Shown: positions 6,934-19,074 of the stretch, in pieces
How the letters are laid out: every line of letters starts with the position of its first letter
Position numbering within the stretch: position 1 is the first letter of the stretch
Assembly: GCA_024279865.1 (NCBI GenBank)
Contig: JAJRRC010000017.1
Location: 1 to 53,884 of the forward strand
Length of the DNA: 53,884 nt
Direction of reading: 5' to 3'
Source: Planctomycetota bacterium
Lineage (GTDB): Bacteria; Planctomycetota; Phycisphaerae; Phycisphaerales; Phycisphaeraceae
The notes under the pieces: generated by a model
The model's input: the letters and a program-made list of their open reading frames with translations, nothing else
The model's database searches: none
What the model was told of the DNA's origin: nothing
Made by a program: the position numbers and the translations under genes

Positions 6934-7946
6934 ATGGATACGATCCGTCTATTTTGTGATGTCGCCCGCTACCACAGTTTCTCCAAAGCTGCCAAGGCGC
7001 AGGGTTTAACCCAATCGGCTGTAAGCCAACGGGTCGGATCGCTGGAAGATCGTCTGGGCGTTCGGCTTTTGGACCGTTCGGTTCGTCCGCCGGTACTGAC
7101 GGCCGAGGGTGAGGTTTACCTCAAAGAAGTACGATCTCTGCTTGAGCGATATGATCGGCTGGAACACAAACTGTCACAGATGCAGACCGGACCCCAGGGC
7201 CGGGTGGTGATTGATGCGATTTACTCGGCAGGCATTGACTTGCTCAAACGCGTGAAAGATACGTTTGAGGCAGAACATCCTCGGGTCCATATTGAAATTC
7301 ACTACAAGCGTCCGGACGAAGTTCATGAAGCAGTCAAACATGGGCGCTGTGATTTGGGCATTTTGTCTTATCCCAAGCGATGGCGTGATGTGGGCGTGTT
7401 CCCACTTCGCAATGAAGCCATGGCCGTGGTCTGCCATCCACAACATCCCTTGGCAGCATCCCCCAAGGTACATGCTTCGCAGTTGGCGGACTGGGCTTTG
7501 GTTGCTTTTGAGAGCAGCTTGCCGGTGGGTCGCAGGATCAAGCGTTACCTGCGTCAGCATGGCGTGGACCCACAGTTTGTGGGCGAGTTTGACAACATTG
7601 ACACCATTCGAAATGCGCTCCAAGAAGTACCTGAGAGTTACGCGATTTTGCCTCGGCGAACCGCCAAACGACAAATTGAAAGCGGCACGCTCGTGGCCAT
7701 TGAATTAGAACCGACCCTGGTCCGTCCCATGGGCGTGATTTATGCCCGTCACGGCGGCGGCGTGGGTCGAGAATTCACCCCGGCGGTACAGGTCTTTCTT
7801 GACTACCTGCTAGAGCGGGCAAGCCCCTCCTCACAAGAAACATCCGAAGCATCTTCGCAACCCAATAAAACACCCAACCATTCCCCCAAACCAACCATTT
7901 CCGTTAGCACGGTGGGAACTTCCGGAGTCGAAGAAGGAGTCACGAT

Positions 7947-7950
<4 letters not shown>
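6934..7950 (+). CDS. LysR-family transcriptional regulator of the glt operon
   Basis: The 338-residue protein begins MDTIRLFCDVARYHSFSKAA, a typical LysR winged-helix N-terminus with the SQRVGSLEDRLGVRLLDR recognition region at about 30-48. A periplasmic-binding-like effector domain follows (about 88-295). A Ser/Thr/Pro-rich tail of about 40 residues ends in a degraded copy of the palindromic element (GTSGVEEG). The stop overlaps the gltB start in ATGA, so the two are co-transcribed and probably translationally coupled. By position and by analogy with GltC it should control glutamate synthase. No ribosome binding site is seen, which agrees with a leaderless message. Confidence 0.9.
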
Positions 7951-12548
<4,598 letters not shown>

Positions 12549-12576
12549 ACATGCTTAAAGAACAGGAGAACTGGAC

Positions 12577-14115
12577 ATGGGTAAGCCCACCGGTTTTATC
12601 GAATACACACGCGACAAGAATCCTTATGCGGACCCTTCGCAACGGGTTCAGCATTTTGAGGAATTTACGTTGCCTTTGAAGGTTCTGGATCGTCAGACCC
12701 AAGGCGCTCGCTGTATGAATTGTGGCATCCCGTTTTGCCAATCCGAGCCGGGCTGCCCCGTGGACAACCTGATCCCTGAATGGAACAACCTTGTTTATGA
12801 AGGTCGTTTCCAAGATGCGATTGATCGGTTGCACCTGACGAACAACTTTCCTGAATTCACCGGACGGGTTTGCCCGGCCCCTTGTGAAGGTGCGTGTGTG
12901 CTGGGCATTCATGAACCGCCGGTGACCATCAAAGACAACGAGCGATTTATTATCGATCAAGCCTTTGAAGAAGGCTGGGTCACCCCCAACACCCCGTCAA
13001 GTCGGACCGGGAAAACCGTGGCCATCATCGGCTCCGGACCTGCTGGATTGGCCGCTGCCGACCAGCTCAATCAAGTGGGCCATCAGGTAACCGTCTTTGA
13101 ACGCCACGACCGCGTCGGCGGGTTGCTCATGTATGGCATCCCCAACATGAAGCTCCAAAAGAAAGTCGTCGAACGTCGCGTGCAATTGCTCCGTGACGCA
13201 GGCGTGGTCTTTGTGACCAATGCGTTTGTCGCTCCACCAGCCGATGCCATCCTCCCCCCGGAAGTGAAGACTGTTAACCCCAAAACACTGATCGAAGAAT
13301 ATCATGCGGTCTTGCTGGCGATTGGTGCAACCAAGCCTCGCGATTTGCCGATTCCGGGTCGCTCGCTCAAGGGCGTTCACTTTGCCATGGAGTTTCTCCA
13401 TAGCAACACGAAAGCACTGGCGGACTCGGGATTTGCTCAACAATTCACGCCACCGATCAATGCCCATGGCAAAAATGTCATCGTCATTGGTGGCGGCGAC
13501 ACAGGCAATGATTGCTTGGGAACCTCCCTCCGTCATGGCTGTCAGAGCTTGGTCAATTTTGAATTGCTCGATCAGCCACCTGCTGACCGTGCTGCGAACA
13601 ACCCTTGGCCTACGTGGCCTCGCATCTTCCGAACTGACTATGGCCACGAAGAAGCCAATGCCCGGTTCGGCAACGATCCACGCCAATACGCAATCCTCTC
13701 CAAAGAATTTATTGATGACGGCCAAGGCAACCTCGCAGGCATTCGTACCGTACGCATCGACTGGTCCAAGCCCGGTAAAAAAACGCCTTTTAGTGAAGTC
13801 CCCGGAACCGAAGAAGTTTTCAAAGCAGACTTGGTTTTCCTGGCGATGGGCTTCTTAGGTCCCCAACAACAGATCATCGATCAACTGGCGTTGCACACCG
13901 ACCCACGCAGCAATGTCCAAGCAGACTATGGTCAATTCAGCACCAACGTGAACGGCGTTTTTGCGGCAGGTGATTGCCGTCGTGGACAATCATTGATCGT
14001 CTGGGCCATTGCTGAAGGACGTGGCGCAGCCCATGCCATCGATGCTTACCTCATGGGCGAGTCCACCTTGCCTGTCCCGGGGATGCCCGCGGTGCAGATG
14101 GCGGGCGCTTCCTGA
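12577..14115 (+). CDS. gltD: Glutamate synthase, small (beta) subunit
   Basis: GltD passes electrons from NADPH through FAD to the large subunit. The 512-residue product has the N-terminal cysteine set ([10 protein letters not shown] ... GCPVDN) that binds 4Fe-4S clusters, a first dinucleotide fold ([14 protein letters not shown], about residue 150) and a second one ([11 protein letters not shown], about residue 308), and a final FAD-binding motif with [24 protein letters not shown] lies about 10 bases upstream of the ATG. It is the last gene of the lysR-gltB-gltD operon and faces the convergent ketoacyl-synthase-like gene. Confidence 0.97.
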   Translation: MGKPTGFIEYTRDKNPYADPSQRVQHFEEFTLPLKVLDRQTQGARCMNCGIPFCQSEPGCPVDNLIPEWNNLVYEGRFQDAIDRLHLTNNFPEFTGRVCPAPCEGACVLGIHEPPVTIKDNERFIIDQAFEEGWVTPNTPSSRTGKTVAIIGSGPAGLAAADQLNQVGHQVTVFERHDRVGGLLMYGIPNMKLQKKVVERRVQLLRDAGVVFVTNAFVAPPADAILPPEVKTVNPKTLIEEYHAVLLAIGATKPRDLPIPGRSLKGVHFAMEFLHSNTKALADSGFAQQFTPPINAHGKNVIVIGGGDTGNDCLGTSLRHGCQSLVNFELLDQPPADRAANNPWPTWPRIFRTDYGHEEANARFGNDPRQYAILSKEFIDDGQGNLAGIRTVRIDWSKPGKKTPFSEVPGTEEVFKADLVFLAMGFLGPQQQIIDQLALHTDPRSNVQADYGQFSTNVNGVFAAGDCRRGQSLIVWAIAEGRGAAHAIDAYLMGESTLPVPGMPAVQMAGAS

Positions 14116-14280
14116 GAAGCGTATAGAAGAATCGCTACAAAAAAAGTCCGCGTAAAAAATATCAAAGCAAGTCGTTTGCTTTCATAAATGACCTTGCAAC
14201 GATCACAATGCCGAGCCCTGAAGTCTTCTGAAGGGCCGGATTCTGCGTTTGCGTTTTTTTTGTGGCGATGCTTCAAACAC

Positions 14281-15465
14281 TCAAATCTTCTGAATCACCG
14301 CGCCGGCCACCGATCCGCCAAAGCCCGCTGCAAATACAGCATGTCCACCATGGCCTTCAAATGGATTCTGTTCCAAGCAATCTTCCACAGGATCACGCAG
14401 CCAAGGCATCGGAGGGCAACGACGGGTATGAGCGCACAAACACGCAATGACCAGCGAAACCAAGCCCGCTGACCCCAGCGTGTGACCCAATGCACCCTTG
14501 CACGCATACACCGCAGCTGCCTTGGCAAACCGACGATGAATCCCCATCTCCACAGCATCCTGCTCCACCGTCCCCGGTGCATGGGGGTGTAACATCGCAA
14601 TCGTTCGCTGACCCATCAATCGCTCTGCAATATAAGCGAGCGCAGGCATCTGCGGTGCTGCACGAACCAAGTCATACCCCTCACACGCAACGGCCGTATC
14701 AACCAAAACCAACGCCCCCCCGGAACCCCCGGAAGCTTTCCCTTGGGCTGGCCTGAAGTTTCCGGAATCTTCTCCTGTTTTCCCAATTCCCCCGCCCCCG
14801 GTTTGCTTCACAAGTTCATCACCATCCACCGATTCAAGCAAAATTGCAGCCCCAGCCTGTGCCAACGTAAAACCGTCCCGCGATTGATCCAACGGCCGAG
14901 CCATCGTTGGAGATAAAACACCCAGCCGTTGATAGCCACCAATGAATAATGGCAACAACGCGCCCTCGGATGTAATCACGAGCATCCGCTTGGCCTGACC
15001 GGATAAAAGCTGCATACGAGCCTGGTGCAAGGCATACAAACTCGACGCGCAAGCAGCCACCGTGCATGTCGTCGATCCCAACCCCAACCGACGCAAAAGT
15101 GTATTGGCCATGTAGCCATGCGGCCCCATCGCCACCGCCAAAGAATCATCATGCAGGTTGTTAATCGCCCCTTTGCTCGCACCGATGATGCAAGGCAAAC
15201 CCTCAGGGGAAATTTCAGCCATCGTGCAAGCCTCACGCACCGCCCATTCAGCCAGTTCGACGGCAGGGTCGGCGCTGCCTTGGGCCAGACCAATATGTCC
15301 CAAGACTCGTGCGCGTTCCATCGGATGGATATCCCCAGGCAATTCCAAGCCTCGATCCGCCAACGTCTGCCCCGCGAGCAATGAGCGAAATGTGCCCCAC
15401 GCGCTGTGGCCGATGGGACTCACCAGCCCGAAACCGCGAATAATGATGTGCTGTTGTTTGAACAT
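14281..15465 (-). CDS. Beta-ketoacyl-ACP synthase-like protein
   Basis: The 394-residue product (ATG at 15463-15465; the frame is open 19 codons further but without a better start) has the thiolase fold of KAS I/II enzymes. The likely nucleophile is Cys139 in VAACASSLYAL. The first His is in HPHAPGTVEQD (293 or 295, in place of HGTGT) and the second is His328 in CKGALGHTLGSAG, with Lys323. A full Cys-His-His set is therefore present, so condensing activity is possible. No acyl carrier protein or other fatty acid gene is nearby, so the pathway is unknown. Residues about 222-250 are a Gly/Ser-rich insert encoded by the palindromic element, between the two halves of the fold. Confidence 0.85.
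   Translation of the reverse strand: MFKQQHIIIRGFGLVSPIGHSAWGTFRSLLAGQTLADRGLELPGDIHPMERARVLGHIGLAQGSADPAVELAEWAVREACTMAEISPEGLPCIIGASKGAINNLHDDSLAVAMGPHGYMANTLLRRLGLGSTTCTVAACASSLYALHQARMQLLSGQAKRMLVITSEGALLPLFIGGYQRLGVLSPTMARPLDQSRDGFTLAQAGAAILLESVDGDELVKQTGGGGIGKTGEDSGNFRPAQGKASGGSGGALVLVDTAVACEGYDLVRAAPQMPALAYIAERLMGQRTIAMLHPHAPGTVEQDAVEMGIHRRFAKAAAVYACKGALGHTLGSAGLVSLVIACLCAHTRRCPPMPWLRDPVEDCLEQNPFEGHGGHAVFAAGFGGSVAGAVIQKI
14709..14803. repeat. Palindromic element inside the ketoacyl-synthase-like gene
   Basis: On the plus strand it reads CCCCCCCGGAACCCCCGG, then AGCTTTCCCTTGGGCTGGCC, then TGAAGTTTCCGG and a closing TTCCCCCGCCCCCGG. The middle part matches the copy in dnaA almost base for base but in the opposite genomic orientation. 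Confidence 0.85.
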
Positions 15466-15737
15466 AATCCCAATTCTAAAAACATGCGTGCTGAGGGTCA
15501 TTGGCGGAAACGGAACGAACAACGTTTTACAAAAGTCTCAACACTCAATAAAAAGACCTCATGCGAAATCATATCATTGAGGGTGATTATAATCAGCTAG
15601 GCGCAAATTGCGTGCGTCTGGGTTATAATGTTTCTCCCCACACCATCCCCGCACCCGAGGGATTATTGACCGCACCCCCGGAACCCCCGGCCCCCCGGAA
15701 CCCCCGGCTTGCTGGGCTTTCATTAAGGCAGTTTTGT
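15466..15737. other. Divergent intergenic region with a palindromic element copy
   Basis: The gap separates the divergent ketoacyl-synthase-like and HlyD-like genes. TATAAT-like hexamers lie at 15588-15593 and 15624-15629 on the plus strand, without convincing -35 boxes. The element copy at 15640-15712 follows, and AAGG for the HlyD-like gene ends the region. Confidence 0.4.
15640..15712. repeat. Palindromic element, intergenic copy upstream of the HlyD-like gene
   Basis: It consists of CCCCGCACCCGAGGG followed by three CCCCCGG(AA) units. It lies between a possible -10 box and the ribosome binding site, so it would be in the 5' leader of the adaptor operon. Confidence 0.6.
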
Positions 15738-16559
15738 ATGGTTTTGAATGTAAAATACACCATGGGCGTTTTATTTCTCAGCAGCGTTTTTGTGTTGCCT
15801 TGCTTGGGACAGATTGATGCGGTGAGTCGCGCTCGTCATGACCTGAAGCTGGGGTTTACCGTGCCGGGCCGGGTGTTGAATCGTTTCGTCCATCCGGGCG
15901 ACCGCGTCAAAACGGGCGAACGCTTGATCGAACTCGAAGACAAAGAAGGTCTTGCCCAGATTGAAATTTGGCAATTTCGGTCTCAAAGCACCGTGGCCAT
16001 TGAACAAGCTCAGGCCAGTTTGGAACTGGCCCGAACCGAAGAAAAACGCACCCGTGAACTCGTCGCCAAGCACGCGGCCGTTCCCTTTGAACTCAAGCGA
16101 GCGGAGCTGACCACCAAGGTTCAGGAATTGGCCTTGATCAAAGCACAGATGGAGCAAGTTGAAGCCAAGCTTCAATTGGAAATCACCCGCGCCCGCCATG
16201 ACAGTTATACCCTCTTGGCACCGATGGGCGGCCGCATTGAATTGATCCTCGTGGACAAAGGTGAAGTCGTCGAAAATCTCAAACCCGTGGTGCAACTCGT
16301 CGTGACCGATCCTTTGAGAGTCGATGCCCGCGTCCCGCTGGAACAAACCAAAACCTTAAAAGTCGGCAATCAAGCATGGGTCCAATCCGGACAAACCAAA
16401 CAAATTGTCGTTGGCAAAATCATCCACATGGCAGAAGTTGCCGACTCCGCCAGTGATACCCTGCTCGTTCGGGTGGAATATCCCAACCCGCAATTACACA
16501 CCGCAGGCGAACAGGTCATCGTTTACCTGACAGAACCCAAAGGCGTCACCAGCGAATGA
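15738..16559 (+). CDS. HlyD/RND-type periplasmic adaptor protein
   Basis: I take the ATG at 15738 (AAGG nine bases upstream), giving 273 residues with a signal peptide (about 1-25, ending FVLPCLGQ). The open frame upstream reads through the palindromic element and is not protein-like. After the signal comes a lipoyl-type half (FTVPGRVLNRFVHPGDRV), a coiled-coil hairpin (about 75-150) and the second lipoyl half with LLAPMGGRIELI. Such adaptors link an inner-membrane pump to an outer-membrane exit. It overlaps the next gene in ATGA and forms one operon with it; no pump permease or ATPase is visible next to it. Confidence 0.85.
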   Translation: MVLNVKYTMGVLFLSSVFVLPCLGQIDAVSRARHDLKLGFTVPGRVLNRFVHPGDRVKTGERLIELEDKEGLAQIEIWQFRSQSTVAIEQAQASLELARTEEKRTRELVAKHAAVPFELKRAELTTKVQELALIKAQMEQVEAKLQLEITRARHDSYTLLAPMGGRIELILVDKGEVVENLKPVVQLVVTDPLRVDARVPLEQTKTLKVGNQAWVQSGQTKQIVVGKIIHMAEVADSASDTLLVRVEYPNPQLHTAGEQVIVYLTEPKGVTSE

Positions 16560-18574
16560 CACAAACACCTGCCACATCACAACCGGTCAACAGCTGGGGC
16601 CAACTGATCCATCAGGTCAACTTGTCGCCTGACTTGCTCACCTTTCACCGAGCGATTTTGGACTTGCAATGCAAAGTCGTCGGCGGCGAATATGGCGCAC
16701 TGTGGACCATGGGACCCGACAACAAACCCATTATCAAAGCAGCTTGGCCAGCCCCGCTGGAAAACAGTGAAGCAGCCTCGACCGTGCGCGAGCTTTTGGA
16801 AAAAAGTGTCCAGGGAGGCTTTGAACGCAAAGTCAGCCATGTCCTCAAAGTTGCCCCTGAAGGGTCAAACGATACGCCAGGCATCGGCGCTCATGTGTTC
16901 GTGACCGTGCTACGATCTGGCGAAGAAATCGCAGCCGTCACCACCGTCGTCGCAGACTGTCAAGACCCCAACCTGTTACAAAGCACATTGCCGATGCGGG
17001 AACTTGCTGGCGGACTGTACGAAAACTTTATGCTTCGTCAGCAGATCATCCAGACCGCCACCGAAGCGGATCAGGTCCGTAGTGCCATGGCCTTGTTGGC
17101 GACCTCCCAAGAAGCCGAGGGCTTTAAAGGCGCTGCTTTGAATCTGGTCAATGAACTGGCGAGACAACTCAAGTGCGCCCGCGTGACACTGGGCTGGATC
17201 AAAGGGCGTGGCATCACCCTTCGGGCCATGAGCGATACCGAGGAACTCAAACGTCACAGTGAACATGCCCGCTTGTTGGAACTGGCCATGGGGGAATGTC
17301 TGGATCAAGAGCAACCGATCATTTACCCCTTTCCTGTGGGAGCTGAACCCCTGCTCACCGAAGCTGTCACCTACGCCCATCGAAAACTCGCCGGGCCTGA
17401 CAGTGGCATCTACATTGTTTCGATTCCATTGCGTTTGCGTGATGAATGGCTAGGCGTGTTAACCCTGGAACGTGAAACGCCGATTGATGGCCTATTGGTC
17501 ACGCAACTGCAATTGCTCGCCGATGTGATTGCCCCTCAACTGGCAGACCGCTATGAAACCGACCGCTGGCTCACGGGCCATGCGTGGAACAGCGTCAAGT
17601 GGGCTGCTTCTTATTTGGTCGGTCCCAAGCATGTGGTTTGGAAGATGGTTGCGGTGTTGGTTTTTCTTTGCCTCATGTTCGTGGCGTTGGGAAAAATGCC
17701 TTTTAAGATTTCTTCGGAATTCACCTTTGAAGCCCAGTCCAAGCGGATTGTCCCGGCCCCGTATGAAGGAGATTTAGCCAAAGTTCATGTACGACCTGGC
17801 GCAGCCGTCGAAGCGGGCCAAGTTTTAGCACAACTCAATGCCACGGAACTCAAATTACAATTGGCCGAATCCGCCAGCCAACTGCGCGTTTCTTTACTTC
17901 AACGCCAGCAAGCCCGAGCGGAAAATGAAATCGCCACCGCTCAGCAGGCTGCCGCCACCATCAAACAGATTCACGCCCGCATTGCCTTGCTTGAATACCA
18001 AATTGAAAAGTCCGTCATTCGTTCGCCCATTGATGGCGTGGTCCTTGTCGGCGATTGGTACGACAAAGTCGGCGGCGTTGTGGAAAAGGGCAAGCCCATG
18101 TTCGAGGTCGCTCCACTTGAAGACCTCATTCCTGTTTTGCGTGTGAGCGAAGAAGACATTGATGAGCTTCAAAAATACATTAGAACCAATGGTGCGTTTC
18201 CAACAGGCAAGCTCACCACGCGAAGTCAGCCTGATCAGGATTTTGAATTTTTCGTCCGTCGCATTGTTCCACTGGCAACTTCGGTCAACAATGCCAATGT
18301 GTTTGAAGTCCGTAGCCGTCTGGCGGTGGGCGATTGGTCTGCGAACAAGGAATACCAGGCCAATCAAACGGTCGTCCATGATGGGATTCTTTATCGAGCC
18401 GCCCGCGACAGTCAAGCAGTCTCTCCCCAAACCGATGACCAAATTTGGGTTCGAGCCAATTGGCTTCGCCCGGGCATGGAAGGCCTCGCACGTGTAGACA
18501 TGGGCAAACGCCCCATCTGGTGGGTCGCCACCCATCGCATCACCGACACCCTTCACTTATGGACATGGTGGTAA
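16556..18574 (+). CDS. GAF domain and HlyD-type adaptor fusion protein
   Basis: The 672-residue product has GAF-like sensory sequence in the N-terminal half (about 25-160 and 175-330), one membrane segment (about 360-380, KMVAVLVFLCLMFVALGKM), and then a HlyD-type adaptor: lipoyl half (about 395-430), a coiled-coil (about 430-490) and the returning half (IRSPIDGVVLVGDW). The GAF part should be cytoplasmic and the adaptor part periplasmic. Residues about 591-636 look like a small carbohydrate-binding CBM5/12-type module (W-x5-Y-x5-VV-x3-G-x-LYRAARDS...W). It follows the first adaptor with a 4-base overlap. It may couple export to a bound cytoplasmic signal; substrate unknown. Confidence 0.8.
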   Translation: MTQTPATSQPVNSWGQLIHQVNLSPDLLTFHRAILDLQCKVVGGEYGALWTMGPDNKPIIKAAWPAPLENSEAASTVRELLEKSVQGGFERKVSHVLKVAPEGSNDTPGIGAHVFVTVLRSGEEIAAVTTVVADCQDPNLLQSTLPMRELAGGLYENFMLRQQIIQTATEADQVRSAMALLATSQEAEGFKGAALNLVNELARQLKCARVTLGWIKGRGITLRAMSDTEELKRHSEHARLLELAMGECLDQEQPIIYPFPVGAEPLLTEAVTYAHRKLAGPDSGIYIVSIPLRLRDEWLGVLTLERETPIDGLLVTQLQLLADVIAPQLADRYETDRWLTGHAWNSVKWAASYLVGPKHVVWKMVAVLVFLCLMFVALGKMPFKISSEFTFEAQSKRIVPAPYEGDLAKVHVRPGAAVEAGQVLAQLNATELKLQLAESASQLRVSLLQRQQARAENEIATAQQAAATIKQIHARIALLEYQIEKSVIRSPIDGVVLVGDWYDKVGGVVEKGKPMFEVAPLEDLIPVLRVSEEDIDELQKYIRTNGAFPTGKLTTRSQPDQDFEFFVRRIVPLATSVNNANVFEVRSRLAVGDWSANKEYQANQTVVHDGILYRAARDSQAVSPQTDDQIWVRANWLRPGMEGLARVDMGKRPIWWVATHRITDTLHLWTWW

Positions 18575-18586
18575 AAAAGCAGAATG

Positions 18587-18620
18587 TTTTTTTAAGCTAT
18601 CAGCTATCAGTAAGAGTAAG
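18587..18620 (+). repeat. Left flank repeat of the S23-type gene unit
   Basis: A T run followed by AAGCTATCAGCTATCAGTAAGA is repeated in inverted form at 19028-19074, bracketing the frameshifted four-helix-bundle gene. Solo copies occur at 29931-29952 and 32891-32930. Confidence 0.75.
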
Positions 18621-18640
18621 AATTCAGAAGGAATCACCAG

Positions 18641-18995
18641 ATGAAGTTTGAAGAAATGGATATTTGGAAAAGATCTGCCTGGCTTTCAGCGGAGTTGTAT
18701 AAACATTTTTCCCAGACCAAGGACTATGGCTTTCGTGACCAAATTACGCGTTCAGGCTTATCGATTCCCAGCAATATTACAGAAGGCTCTGAAAGAGGTT
18801 CCGACAAAGATTTTGCTCGATTTCTCCAATACGCAAAAGGTTCCTGTGGAGAACTAAGAACGCAGGGTTATATCGGAATGGACCTCAACTATTATCCCAC
18901 AAGAAACTGGAAAACATTGGATACAGGAAACACAAGAATTATCCGCCATGCTCGCTAGCTTTATTAACACAATCCGAAACCAAACAGAATCGTAA
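18641..18995 (+). pseudogene. Four-helix-bundle (S23 / 23S rRNA intervening-sequence type) protein, frameshifted
   Basis: The reading frame begins MKFEEMDIWKRSAWLSAELY and carries the family signature with SIPSNITEGSERGS, as expected for the roughly 120-residue four-helix-bundle proteins often coded in 23S rRNA intervening sequences. After about residue 85 it leaves the family pattern and stops at 18958. Shifting by one base in the TATCCCACAAG stretch restores a family-like last helix (QELSAMLASFI) that ends with TAA at 18993-18995. A one-base insertion in the CCC run is the simplest explanation. The gene is bracketed by inverted repeats and splits the adaptor operon. Function of the family is not settled. 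Confidence 0.8.
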
Positions 18996-19027
18996 AAAAC
19001 AAACCATCAGCCCTCCGAATTCGATTC

Positions 19028-19074
19028 TCTTTTCTTACTGAAAGCTGATAGCTAAGAGCTAATAGCTAAAAAAA
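19028..19074 (-). repeat. Right flank repeat of the S23-type gene unit
   Basis: On the minus strand it reads T8, AGCTATTAGCTCTTAGCTATC, AGCTTTCAGTAAGAAAAG, matching the left flank in inverted orientation. It ends directly at the ATG of the M50 gene, so it has displaced whatever ribosome binding site that gene had. Confidence 0.75.
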
